Assembly (NCBI RefSeq): GCF_003952165.1
Contig: NZ_RXFT01000005.1
Location: 372,001 to 436,000 of the forward strand
Length of the DNA stretch: 64,000 bases
From: Variovorax guangxiensis
GTDB lineage: Bacteria > Pseudomonadota > Gammaproteobacteria > Burkholderiales > Burkholderiaceae_C
Reading direction: 5' to 3'
Part shown: positions 1-7,960 of the stretch, one piece after another
Numbering within the stretch: position 1 is the first letter of the stretch
Layout: each line of letters begins with the position of its first letter
The notes under the pieces: model-generated
What the model was told of the DNA's origin: nothing
What the model saw: the letters and a program-made list of their open reading frames with translations, nothing else
The model's database searches: none
Translations under genes and position numbers: made by a program

Positions 1-841
1 CCCCTTCCGCCAGATCGCGGGCCACGGGCTGCATCCGCTGTGGACCACCTGCCTGATCTACCTAGCCATCGCCGTGCTGATGGGCATGCTGCGCCGGCAT
101 GCGTGGAAGGGCTTCGCGGCCTTTCCGATGCTGGTGGTGCTGGGCCTGGCGGCCGGCTTCACCAACGTGGGCTTCAACTGGGCTGTGACGCAGGGCGATG
201 TGGTGCGCGTTGTGCTGCTGTTCTACCTGATGCCGCTGTGGAGCGTGCTGCTGGCCTGGCTGCTGCTCGGCGAGCGGCCCACCGGCGGCGCGCTGGCGCG
301 CGTGGCGCTCGCGCTCACCGGCGTGGCGGTGGTGCTGAAGGCGCCCGGCACCGACTGGCCCGTGCCTTCGAGCCTGCCCGACTGGCTGGGCGTGGCAGCG
401 GGCTTCGGCTTCGCCGTCACCAACATCGCGCTGCGCCACCTGCGCGAGGCGCCGGGCGAATCGCGCGCGCTGGCGATGTTCTGCGGCTGCACCTTCGTGG
501 CCGGCGTCGCGGCGCTGATCGGTACCGCGCTGGGCGTGTTCGATTCGCCGCTGCACGCCTCGCCGGGCTGGCTCGGCTGGGCCGCGCTGCTGGGCACGGC
601 CTTCGTCTTCGCCAACGTGTGCCTGCAGTACGGCGCGGCACGGCTCACGGCCTCCGCGACCTCGGTGATCATGCTGTCGGAGGTGCTGTTCGCAAGCGTG
701 TCTTCGGTGGCGCTGGGCGCGGCCCAGATGGACCCGCGCATCCTCGTGGGCGGCGCACTGATCGTGCTGGGCGCCGTCTGGGCGGCGTTTGCGCGAACGC
801 CCGCACGGCGCGATGATCGCGCCTCTTCTTCTCCTTCCTGA
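1..841 (+). CDS. DMT/EamA-family transporter, 5' end missing
   Basis: The reading frame is open from the first complete codon (base 2) to the TGA at 839-841, so the gene enters from outside the window and only 279 C-terminal residues are visible; a typical family member is about 300, so little is missing. The protein is almost entirely hydrophobic helices, roughly nine, separated by short basic loops, with the two-fold repeat expected of EamA (RhaT/YdcZ-like) drug/metabolite transporters. A Trp- and Leu-rich helix (MPLWSVLLAWLLLGERPTGG) in the first half is a characteristic EamA segment. The C-terminus is polar and Ser-rich. Substrate cannot be read from sequence; efflux of amino acids or small metabolites is the usual role. 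The next gene starts 12 bp downstream on the same strand, so the two may be cotranscribed. Confidence 0.85.
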   Translation, partial: PFRQIAGHGLHPLWTTCLIYLAIAVLMGMLRRHAWKGFAAFPMLVVLGLAAGFTNVGFNWAVTQGDVVRVVLLFYLMPLWSVLLAWLLLGERPTGGALARVALALTGVAVVLKAPGTDWPVPSSLPDWLGVAAGFGFAVTNIALRHLREAPGESRALAMFCGCTFVAGVAALIGTALGVFDSPLHASPGWLGWAALLGTAFVFANVCLQYGAARLTASATSVIMLSEVLFASVSSVALGAAQMDPRILVGGALIVLGAVWAAFARTPARRDDRASSSPS

Positions 842-853
842 CGAGGACACAGC

Positions 854-1342
854 ATGACCAGCGTCTACGACTTCGAAGCCAACCTGATCGACGGCAAGCC
901 GGTCAAGCTCTCCACCTTCAAGGGCAAGGTGCTGCTGATCGTCAACACCGCCAGCAAGTGCGGCTTCACGCCGCAGTTCGCGGGGCTGGAGGCGCTGCAC
1001 GAGAAGTACGCCGGCAAGGGCCTCACCGTGCTGGGCTTTCCCTCGAACCAGTTCGGCGGGCAGGACCCGGGCACCAACGAGGAGATCGGCGCCTTCTGCA
1101 CCACGAACTACGGCGTGAGCTTTCCGATGATGGAGAAGATCGACGTGAACGGCAGCAACGCCGCGCCGCTCTACCAGTGGCTCACGAAGGAAAAGCCGGG
1201 CCTGCTGGGCAGCACGGCCATCAAGTGGAACTTCACGAAGTTCCTCATCGGCCGCGACGGTACGGTGCTCAAGCGCTACGCGCCGCTGGATACGCCGGCT
1301 TCGCTCGAGCGCGACGTCGAGGCGGCGCTGGCCGCCGCCTGA
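854..1342 (+). CDS. Glutathione peroxidase family protein
   Basis: This 162-residue protein is a complete cytoplasmic thiol peroxidase of the GPx/BtuE family, which reduces hydrogen peroxide and organic hydroperoxides using thioredoxin or glutathione. The peroxidatic cysteine is Cys36 in NTASKCGFT (selenocysteine in animal enzymes). The family motif FPSNQFGGQDPG follows at about residues 62-73, and the catalytic-site Trp and Asn lie in KWNFTKFLI near residue 120-130. Length is normal for the bacterial family. The ATG at 854 has GAGGA just upstream. No signal peptide is present. It lies 12 bp after the DMT transporter gene and converges on the small gene at 1365-1820. Confidence 0.92.
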   Translation: MTSVYDFEANLIDGKPVKLSTFKGKVLLIVNTASKCGFTPQFAGLEALHEKYAGKGLTVLGFPSNQFGGQDPGTNEEIGAFCTTNYGVSFPMMEKIDVNGSNAAPLYQWLTKEKPGLLGSTAIKWNFTKFLIGRDGTVLKRYAPLDTPASLERDVEAALAAA

Positions 1343-1364
1343 GCGCCTTCGATCTCCGGCCTGT

Positions 1365-1820
1365 TCAGAACCTGAAATCGGCCGTCTTCGGCCCGCCGCC
1401 CACCGTCACGGCCTGGCTCTTGGTGGCGCCGCCGGGCGCCGCGACGTCGATCACGTAGCGTCCGTTCGGCACGTCGACCAGGCAGACCGGGCCGCTCGCG
1501 CGGAACGCCAGCGCGGCGGCATTGCCGGCGTCGCCGCCCTTGATCGTCACGTCGACGTTCGCCAGGTAAGCGCCATCGGCGCGCGCGAACAGCAGCGCGA
1601 GCGGATGTTCCTTCATCGCGGCGCGCATGGCCGTCGATTCGTCGGAGCCGATGCCGCCGCACACGTAGCGCGCCGGGCCCGCGCCCTGCCAGGGCGGCAT
1701 GGCGCCCTGGGCCTGCGCGGCCGTGGCGCCGGCCGCGCAGGCGCAGGCCAGCAGCACGACCCGCAGCGAGGCGGGAATGGAAGGAATGTAAGGAATGGAA
1801 GGTGCGAGAACACGAGGCAT
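1365..1820 (-). CDS. Small secreted protein, carboxypeptidase-regulatory-like fold
   Basis: A 151-residue protein with an N-terminal signal peptide: a hydrophobic stretch around residues 18-35 (LRVVLLACACAAGATAAQAQ) ending in a likely cleavage site after AQA. The mature part keeps two Cys residues (YVCGGIGSD and GPVCLVDVP) that could form a disulphide. The C-terminal half (GRYVIDVAAPGGATKSQAVTV) looks like the single beta-sandwich of carboxypeptidase regulatory-like or PEGA-like domains. I recognise no enzyme motif and assign no function beyond a periplasmic or envelope role. The ATG at 1820 was chosen because it places the signal peptide at the N-terminus; an upstream in-frame start is possible. 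The 101-bp gap to glcF has no obvious gene. Confidence 0.7.
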   Translation of the reverse strand: MPRVLAPSIPYIPSIPASLRVVLLACACAAGATAAQAQGAMPPWQGAGPARYVCGGIGSDESTAMRAAMKEHPLALLFARADGAYLANVDVTIKGGDAGNAAALAFRASGPVCLVDVPNGRYVIDVAAPGGATKSQAVTVGGGPKTADFRF

Positions 1821-1921
1821 GGCACTGGCTCCTTGCAGGTTCGATGCGGCCATGATGCGCCCCGAACCGGCGCCGCGCGAGTCGGACCAACCCCCTCCTG
1901 CTTGTCCGATGGCGCCTGCGT

Positions 1922-3157
1922 TCAGGCCTTTTGCCGCAGTGCAGCGTCCAGCAGTTCGACCCAATGCCGTACCGGCGTGTCGTCGCTGCCGCTTTGCAGG
2001 TGCGTGATGCAGCCGATGTTGGCCGAGGCGATCACCACCGGGCGCAGCTGCTTCAGGTGGCCCAGCTTGCGGTCGCGCAGCGGATAGGCCAGCTCGGGCT
2101 GCAGCACCGAGTACGTGCCGGCCGAGCCGCAGCACAGGTGCGATTCGTTCATCGCCACGCGCATGTCGAAGCCCAGCGCGCGCAGGTGCGTCTCGACGCC
2201 GCCGCGCAGCTTCTGGCCATGCTGCAGCGTGCACGGCGGGTGATATGCCACCACGCCCTCTGGCGCCTTCACGCGGGCCTTGAGCGCGGGCACGAGGTCG
2301 GGCAGCAGCTCGCTGAGGTCACGCGTGAGCTCGCTGATGCGCGCGGCCTTCAGCGCATAGGCCGTGTCGTGCTGCAGGATGTGGCCGTACTCGCGCACGG
2401 TGACGCCGCAGCCGGATGCATTCATGACGATGGCCTCGACCTCGTTGCGCCCCACGTAGGGCCACCACGCGTCGATGTTGGCGCGCATCTGCGCCTTGCC
2501 GCCCTCCTGGTCGTTCAGGTGGAACTTCACCGCGCCGCAGCAGCCGGCCTCGGGCGCGATCACGGCCTGGATACCGGCCGCGTCGAGCACGCGCGCGGTG
2601 GCGCTGTTGATGTTGGGCATCATCGACGGCTGCACGCAGCCCGCGAGCATCAGCACCTTGCGCGCATGCGTGGCGGTGGGCCAAGCGCCGGCATCCTGCT
2701 TCTCAGGCACCTTGGCCTTCAGCGCATCGGGCAGCAGGCCGCGCACCGACTGGCCCAGCTTCATCGCGGGGCCGAAGAGCGGCGACGGCAGGCCTTCCTT
2801 CAGCACCCAGCGCTGGGCCGATTCCATCGCGGGGCGCGGCACCTTCTCGTCGACGATTTTTCGGCCGATGTCGACCAGGTGGCCGTACTGCACGCCGCTC
2901 GGGCAGGTGCTCTCGCAGTTGCGGCAGGTCAGGCAGCGGTCCAGGTGCAGCTGCGTGCTGCGCGTGGGCGCCTTGCCTTCGAGCACCTGCTTGATGAGGT
3001 AGATGCGCCCGCGCGGGCCGTCGAGCTCGTCGCCGAGCAGCTGGTAGGTCGGGCAGGTGGCGGTGCAGAAGCCGCAGTGCACGCATTTGCGCAAAATGGC
3101 CTCGGCCTCGCGGCCTTCGTCGGTGCCTTTGAATTCGGGAGCGAGTTCGGTTTGCAT
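1922..3157 (-). CDS. glcF: Glycolate oxidase iron-sulfur subunit GlcF
   Basis: GlcF passes electrons from the flavin subunits of glycolate oxidase to the membrane quinone pool during oxidation of glycolate to glyoxylate. The 411-residue protein has two 4Fe-4S ferredoxin clusters near the N-terminus: CVHCGFCTATCP at about residues 23-34 and CLTCRNCESTCP about 50 residues later. Two CCG-type domains follow (EAGCCGAVKFH and ESHLCCGSAGTY). Length matches the E. coli protein (about 407). The ATG at 3157 was chosen because it gives a normal N-terminus just ahead of the first cluster. It is the last gene of glcD-glcE-glcF, 17 bp after glcE, so the complex should be made from one message. Confidence 0.93.
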   Translation of the reverse strand: MQTELAPEFKGTDEGREAEAILRKCVHCGFCTATCPTYQLLGDELDGPRGRIYLIKQVLEGKAPTRSTQLHLDRCLTCRNCESTCPSGVQYGHLVDIGRKIVDEKVPRPAMESAQRWVLKEGLPSPLFGPAMKLGQSVRGLLPDALKAKVPEKQDAGAWPTATHARKVLMLAGCVQPSMMPNINSATARVLDAAGIQAVIAPEAGCCGAVKFHLNDQEGGKAQMRANIDAWWPYVGRNEVEAIVMNASGCGVTVREYGHILQHDTAYALKAARISELTRDLSELLPDLVPALKARVKAPEGVVAYHPPCTLQHGQKLRGGVETHLRALGFDMRVAMNESHLCCGSAGTYSVLQPELAYPLRDRKLGHLKQLRPVVIASANIGCITHLQSGSDDTPVRHWVELLDAALRQKA

Positions 3158-3174
3158 GTCTTGCGTTCTTGTTC

Positions 3175-4293
3175 TCAGTTGGCGCTCAGCAGGCGGCCGC
3201 GATTGAAGATGCCATGCGGATCGAACTCGCGCATCAGCGCGCGCTGGATGCGCTCGACCGGCGCGCTCAGCGCATCGAAGCGCGGCACCCCTTCGTGCAT
3301 GCCCGAACCCGGCAGCCGGAACAGCGTGGCGTGGCCGCCCGCCGCGCGCGCGATCTCGCGGATGCGCGCAGCCTGCGAGGGCGGCGCCTTGTACCAGCGC
3401 TGGCCGCCGTGCCATTCGATCAGCGGCGCGGCACCGTCGATGGAGAGCGCGGGCGCGGTCTGCGGCACCGATACGCGCCAGAGCGCGTCGGAGCCCTCGC
3501 CGGTGGCGAACCAGGGCAGCTGCTGGTCGCGCAGCGATTGCCAGTCGGCGGCGGCGCGCGCGTTGTCCTTGCGCTCGCCGCCGAGGTGCTCGCACGCGGC
3601 TTCGACGGCGGCGACCGCACCGCGCAGCCGCAGGTAGAGCGCGCCCGCGCCGGCGTACTCGAACCAGCAGCTCGCGTTCAGCGGCAGCGGCCGGCCGCCC
3701 CATTCGTTGAGCAGCCTCAGGGCATCGGCCTGGCTGCAGGCGAATTCGAGCGTGGCCTCGGCCGGCGGCACGGGTAGCACCTTGAGGCTGACCTCGGCGA
3801 TCACGCCCAGCGTGCCGAGCGAGCCGGCGAGCACGCGCGAGACGTCGTAACCTGCGACGTTCTTCATCACCTGGCCGCCGAAGCTCAGCAGCTCGCCGCG
3901 GCCGTTGACCAGCGTGGCGCCGAGCACGTAGTCGCGCACCGAGCCGACGCTGGCGCGCGCCGGACCGCTGAGGCCGGCGGCGACCATGCCGCCGACAGTG
4001 CCGCCGCTTGCGAAGCACGGCGGCTCGAAAGGCAGGCACTGGCCCTTCTCGGCGAGCGCCGCTTCGAGCTCGGCCAGCGGCGTGCCCGCGCGCACGGTGA
4101 CGACCAGCTCGCTCGGCTCGTAGCTCGTGATGCCGGCGAGCGCCCGCATGTCGAGCAGCTCGCCCTGCGGCGCCTCGCCGTAGAAATCCTTGGTGCCGCC
4201 TCCCCGGATGCACAGCGGGGTAGCGTCGGCTGCAGCGGTGCGGATGCGCTCGACGGTCTGGCGGAGGGCGTTGTCGTTGTTGTCCATCGCCAT
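3175..4293 (-). CDS. glcE: Glycolate oxidase FAD-binding subunit GlcE
   Basis: GlcE is the smaller FAD-binding subunit of the three-part glycolate oxidase. The 372-residue protein begins with an FAD_binding_4 (PCMH-type) domain: RGGGTKDFYG near residues 28-38, then GTVGGMVAAGLSGPARAS and a further segment (VMKNVAGYDVSRVLAGSLG) that contact the flavin. The C-terminus (MREFDPHGIFNRGRLL) is the standard end of this family. The start is the ATG at 4293; a second ATG two codons later is equally possible. Only 2 bp separate it from the glcD stop codon, which suggests translational coupling. No signal peptide or membrane segment is present. Confidence 0.92.
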   Translation of the reverse strand: MAMDNNDNALRQTVERIRTAAADATPLCIRGGGTKDFYGEAPQGELLDMRALAGITSYEPSELVVTVRAGTPLAELEAALAEKGQCLPFEPPCFASGGTVGGMVAAGLSGPARASVGSVRDYVLGATLVNGRGELLSFGGQVMKNVAGYDVSRVLAGSLGTLGVIAEVSLKVLPVPPAEATLEFACSQADALRLLNEWGGRPLPLNASCWFEYAGAGALYLRLRGAVAAVEAACEHLGGERKDNARAAADWQSLRDQQLPWFATGEGSDALWRVSVPQTAPALSIDGAAPLIEWHGGQRWYKAPPSQAARIREIARAAGGHATLFRLPGSGMHEGVPRFDALSAPVERIQRALMREFDPHGIFNRGRLLSAN

Positions 4294-4295
4294 CC

Positions 4296-5798
4296 TCAGA
4301 ACCTCGGCAGATCGGAATGCGGCAGCCTGCCGCCGCGCACCACCTGCTTGCCGTACTCGGCGCAGCGCTGCAGCGTGGGAATCACCTTGCCCGGGTTGAG
4401 CATGCCCTCGGGATCGAAGGCGCGCTTCACGCCGAACATCTGCTCGTTCTCGGCCGCCGTGAACTGCACGCACATGCTGTTGAGCTTTTCGACGCCCACG
4501 CCGTGCTCGCCCGAGACGGTGCCGCCCATCGCGACGCTGGTCTCCAGGATGTCGGCGCCGAAGAGTTCGCAGCGGTGCAGCTCGTCGGGGTCGTTGGCGT
4601 CGAACAGCACCAGCGGATGCAGGTTGCCGTCGCCCGCGTGGAAGACGTTGCAGCAGCGCAGGTCGTATTTCTTCTCCATCTCCTGGATGGCCAGCAGGAT
4701 GTCGGCCAGGCGCTTGCGCGGGATGGTGGAGTCCAGGCACATGTAGTCGGGGCTGATGCGGCCCGAGGCGGGAAAGGCGTTCTTGCGCCCGCTCCAGAAC
4801 CGCATGCGCTCCTCCTCGCTGTTGCTGCAGGCGATGGCGGTAGCGCCCGAGGCGCGCAGCACGGCGGTCATGCGGCCGATCTCTTCCTCCACCTCCTCGG
4901 GCGTGCCGTCGGACTCGCACAGCAGGATGGCGGCGGCGTCGAGGTCGTAGCCCGCGCGCACGAAGTCTTCGACCGCGGCGGTCATGGGCTTGTCCATCAT
5001 CTCAAGCCCGGCCGGGATGATGCCGGCCGCGATCACCGCGGCCACCGCGTCGCCGGCCTTCCGCACGTCGTCGAAGCTGGCCATGATGCAGCGCGCGAGC
5101 TGCGGCTTGGGCACCAGCTTGACGGTGACCTCGGTGGTCACGGCCAGCATGCCCTCGCTGCCGATGACCAGCGCGAGCAGGTCGAGCCCCGGCGCGTCGA
5201 GCGCCTCGCCGCCGAACTCGATGGGCTCTCCCTCTGCCGTGAAGCCGCGCACGCGCATCACGTTGTGCAGCGTGAGCCCGTACTTGAGGCAGTGCACGCC
5301 GCCCGAGTTCTCGGCCACGTTGCCGCCGATGGTGCAGGCGATCTGGCTCGACGGATCGGGCGCGTAGTAGAGGTTGAAGGGCGCGGCCGCCTCGCTGATA
5401 GCGAGGTTGCGCACGCCGCACTGCACCACGGCCGTGCGGCTCACCGGATCGATCTTCAGGATGCGGTTGAACCTGGCGAGCGACAGCGTCACGCCCATGG
5501 TGTGCGGCATGGCGCCGCCCGAGAGCCCGGTGCCCGCGCCGCGCGCGACCACCGGCACGCCGAGCTGATGGCAGGCCTTGAGCACGGCGGCGACCTGCGC
5601 CTCGGTCTCGGGCAGGGCCACAACCAGCGGGCGGGCGCGGTAGGCGGTGAGGCCGTCGCACTCGTAGGGAGTCGTGTCCTCGTCGTGCCAGATCAGCGCG
5701 TGGGCCGGCAGGTGCGGCTGCAGCGCGCGCACGATCTGCGCCTGGCGCTGCGTTTTCTGTAGCGAATCGTGTTGCGTGGGGGTCAGCGGCGCGTTCAT
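4296..5798 (-). CDS. glcD: Glycolate oxidase catalytic subunit GlcD
   Basis: GlcD is the main FAD subunit that oxidises glycolate (and often D-lactate) at the cytoplasmic face of the membrane. The 500-residue protein matches E. coli GlcD in length. The PP-loop of the FAD_binding_4 domain is seen in RGAGTGLSGGAMP near residues 85-97, followed by GGNVAENSGGVHCLKYG. The C-terminal FAD-oxidase domain has the histidine motifs NVFHAGDGNLHPLV and GGTVSGEHGVGVEKL. The ATG at 5798 gives the family-typical N-terminus. It is first in glcDEF; the 126-bp gap upstream (5799-5924) must hold the operon promoter unless the message comes from the LysR side. The adjacent LysR could regulate it, but this is only proximity. 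Confidence 0.94.
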   Translation of the reverse strand: MNAPLTPTQHDSLQKTQRQAQIVRALQPHLPAHALIWHDEDTTPYECDGLTAYRARPLVVALPETEAQVAAVLKACHQLGVPVVARGAGTGLSGGAMPHTMGVTLSLARFNRILKIDPVSRTAVVQCGVRNLAISEAAAPFNLYYAPDPSSQIACTIGGNVAENSGGVHCLKYGLTLHNVMRVRGFTAEGEPIEFGGEALDAPGLDLLALVIGSEGMLAVTTEVTVKLVPKPQLARCIMASFDDVRKAGDAVAAVIAAGIIPAGLEMMDKPMTAAVEDFVRAGYDLDAAAILLCESDGTPEEVEEEIGRMTAVLRASGATAIACSNSEEERMRFWSGRKNAFPASGRISPDYMCLDSTIPRKRLADILLAIQEMEKKYDLRCCNVFHAGDGNLHPLVLFDANDPDELHRCELFGADILETSVAMGGTVSGEHGVGVEKLNSMCVQFTAAENEQMFGVKRAFDPEGMLNPGKVIPTLQRCAEYGKQVVRGGRLPHSDLPRF

Positions 5799-5924
5799 GC
5801 GGCGGCCTCTTTTCTTCTGTTCGCGGATGTCTCGGGTGTACCGCACTCTACGGGCATTGCGGCAGCCCCGGGTTGATGGATTTTTGCCGGCTGCTTGAAA
5901 GAACTTCGCGCTGGGCCGTCCGGT

Positions 5925-6809
5925 TCAGCGCAGGCTCTGTTCCAGCCAGTCTGCAAAAGCCGCGCATTCCCAGCGCTCGAGCGTGCCGGTCTGCCAGCAG
6001 ATGTAGTGCCGGTGCGGCGAAGTCACCGCCTGATCGGACAGCGCCACCAGCCGCCCCGATTCGAACCACTCCGCGCCCAGCTTCTGCCGCACCAGCGCCA
6101 CACCGAAGCCGCTGGCGGCCGCGTCGTACATCAGCCCCAGGTCGTTGAACTGCGAGCCGATGGCGGGCTCGGGCTGGTCGATGCCGCAGCTCGCGAACCA
6201 GGTGCCCCAGGGCTCGAGCGGGCTTCGGATGAGCCGCGCGGCGGCGATCTCGGCCGCGCTGCGAAAATCCGCGAAGGGGCCGAACTCGTTGAGGTAGCTC
6301 GGGCTGCAGGCGGGCACCACCTGCTCGCCGATCAGCAGCCGGTGTTCGCAGTCGGCATAGCCGCCGGGGCCGTAACGCACCTCGAGGTCGGCCTGCTCTG
6401 CCGTCACGTCGAGCAGCGGAATCGACACCTGCAGCACGAGCTCGATGTCGGGGTAGATGTTGCGGAACAGCTCCAGCCTCGGCATGAGGAACTGCCGGCT
6501 GAAGGTGGGCGTGACCGCGATACGCAGCCGCGTGGCGCGCTGCGCGGCACTGCCGCCCAGAGGCGTCGCCTGCAGCGCGGCGAGCCCCGTGCGCACGTTC
6601 GCGAGGTAGGCCGCGCCGTCGGCCGTGAGGCTGAAGTCGCCGCGCCCGAAGAGCTTGAAGCCGACGTGCGATTCGAGCTGCCGGATGCGGTGGCTCACGG
6701 CGCTGGGCGTCACGCACAGCTCGTCGGCCGCGCGGCCCGCATGCCGCAGCCGCGCCACGGCCTCGAAGGTCAGCAGGCACTGGATCGGCGGGATGTGCTG
6801 CAGGGCCAT
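5925..6809 (-). CDS. LysR-family transcriptional regulator (GcvA-like)
   Basis: A 294-residue LysR-type regulator of normal length. The N-terminal winged helix-turn-helix spans about residues 6-65, with the recognition region in CVTPSAVSHRIRQLESHVG. The C-terminal substrate-binding domain (about 90-294) has the type-2 periplasmic fold seen in GcvA-like members (RIAVTPTFSRQFLMPRL). It lies 28 bp downstream of the SMP-30 gene on the same strand, so the two are probably cotranscribed, and 126 bp upstream of glcD in the same direction. The regulated target is unknown; candidates are the lactonase gene and glcDEF. No divergent partner gene is present, which is less usual for LysR. Confidence 0.9.
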   Translation of the reverse strand: MALQHIPPIQCLLTFEAVARLRHAGRAADELCVTPSAVSHRIRQLESHVGFKLFGRGDFSLTADGAAYLANVRTGLAALQATPLGGSAAQRATRLRIAVTPTFSRQFLMPRLELFRNIYPDIELVLQVSIPLLDVTAEQADLEVRYGPGGYADCEHRLLIGEQVVPACSPSYLNEFGPFADFRSAAEIAAARLIRSPLEPWGTWFASCGIDQPEPAIGSQFNDLGLMYDAAASGFGVALVRQKLGAEWFESGRLVALSDQAVTSPHRHYICWQTGTLERWECAAFADWLEQSLR

Positions 6810-6837
6810 GCGTCTCGCCCGGTGCTCCGTTCCCGGT

Positions 6838-7770
6838 TCAGTCTTCGAAGAAGCTGACCGGCAGGCCGGGCGTGTCGACGCGCGTCGAGATCACCGTGCC
6901 CGATGCCGGTCGCTGCGCGATCTCGGCTGCGGGCCGGCCCTTGCGACCGCTGGTGACGAACAGCGTCTGCAGGTCGTCGCCGCCGAAGCAGGGCATGGTC
7001 GGGCACTGCACGGGCACGGGCACCGAGGCCACGATCTCGCCCGAAGGCGCGAAGCGCAGCAGCTGCGCGCCCTCGAACATGGCCACCCAGTAGTGGCCCT
7101 GCGCGTCGACGGTGGCGCCGTCGGGGCGGCCCTGGTAGCCCAGCGGTGCATCGGCGCTCCAACCCTCGGGCTTGGCCTCGAACTGGTGGAACACGCGCGC
7201 GCGCGAGAGCGAGTTGGCCTCGGCGTCCCAGTCCCATGCGCAGACCACGTGCGCGGCGGTGTCGGCCCAGTAGAGGGTGCGCGCATCGGGCGAGAAGGCC
7301 AGGCCGTTGGCGGTGGTGGACTCGTTGGCCATCTGCGTGAGCGTGGGCGAGACGCCGGTGCCGGGGCGCGCGTCGAAGCAGTAGAGCGCGGCGTTGGCGC
7401 GGTCCTTCGCCTCGTTGAGCGAGCCGCCCCAGAAGCGGCCCAGCGGGTCGCACTTGCCGTCGTTGAAGCGCATGGTGCGCACGTCGTGCTCCACGCGCGC
7501 CATCACGGCCAGCTCGCCACCCCACTCGCGCGCGCGATAGATGCCGTCGCGCAGCGCGATCACGAGGCCGCCGCTGCGCGCCGGGGCCATGCAGCCGGGC
7601 TCGGTGGGCAGGGGCCAGCGCTCGACCTTCGCATCGGGCGATCCGATCTCGCCGCGCGTGCGCAGTACGGCACGGCCGGGAATGTCGAGCCAGTAGAGCG
7701 ATCGTTCTTCGGGGTGCCAGAACGGCGATTCGCCGAGCTCGCAGAGGCTGTCTTCGATGGAGGTCCACAT
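6838..7770 (-). CDS. SMP-30/gluconolactonase family protein
   Basis: This 310-residue protein belongs to the SMP-30/gluconolactonase/LRE family of six-bladed, metal-dependent beta-propellers, which hydrolyse sugar lactones. The first family glutamate lies in ESPFWHPEERSLYWLDI near residue 12. Also typical are FNDGKCDPLGRFWGGS, the metal-ligand region TANGLAFSPDARTLYWADT, and GRPDGATVDAQGHYWVA toward the C-terminus. The ATG at 7770 was preferred over longer in-frame starts because the family normally begins right at the ESPxW blade. There is no signal peptide, so it is cytoplasmic. The LysR gene follows after 28 bp. Lactone substrate is not determinable; L-arabino- or D-galactono-lactone are typical. 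Confidence 0.9.
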   Translation of the reverse strand: MWTSIEDSLCELGESPFWHPEERSLYWLDIPGRAVLRTRGEIGSPDAKVERWPLPTEPGCMAPARSGGLVIALRDGIYRAREWGGELAVMARVEHDVRTMRFNDGKCDPLGRFWGGSLNEAKDRANAALYCFDARPGTGVSPTLTQMANESTTANGLAFSPDARTLYWADTAAHVVCAWDWDAEANSLSRARVFHQFEAKPEGWSADAPLGYQGRPDGATVDAQGHYWVAMFEGAQLLRFAPSGEIVASVPVPVQCPTMPCFGGDDLQTLFVTSGRKGRPAAEIAQRPASGTVISTRVDTPGLPVSFFED

Positions 7771-7808
7771 GGTGGCGAGATTCTGCTCCCGCCCGTCAGG
7801 GCTCCGGA

Positions 7809-7845
7809 CAAAAAAATGCCCGCTGGCGCCGGAGCGCTCGCGGGC
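7809..7845 (-). terminator. Intrinsic terminator after amtB
   Basis: On the minus strand GCCCGC (7845-7840) pairs with GCGGGC (7823-7818), with a GC-rich internal region that can pair further. It is followed at once by a run of seven T residues (plus-strand A run 7810-7816). It sits about 115 bp past the amtB stop and 39 bp before the SMP-30 start codon. This fits the end of the torF-glnK-amtB transcript and isolates the lactonase gene. Confidence 0.65.
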
Positions 7846-7960
7846 TGAACATCCAAAGGAGACCTCGCTTGAAAAACTCGTTACGCGGAATTCTTCTTGT
7901 TGTAGATGGTGGTCATTCATGCAATGGCGGGCTGCCCGCAGGCGAGCCCGCCAGAGCGGA

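Noticed and set aside
7926..7952. Hairpin directly after the amtB stop as terminator
   Set aside because: The 8-bp stem has an 11-base loop and no T run; the element at 7809-7845 is the better terminator.
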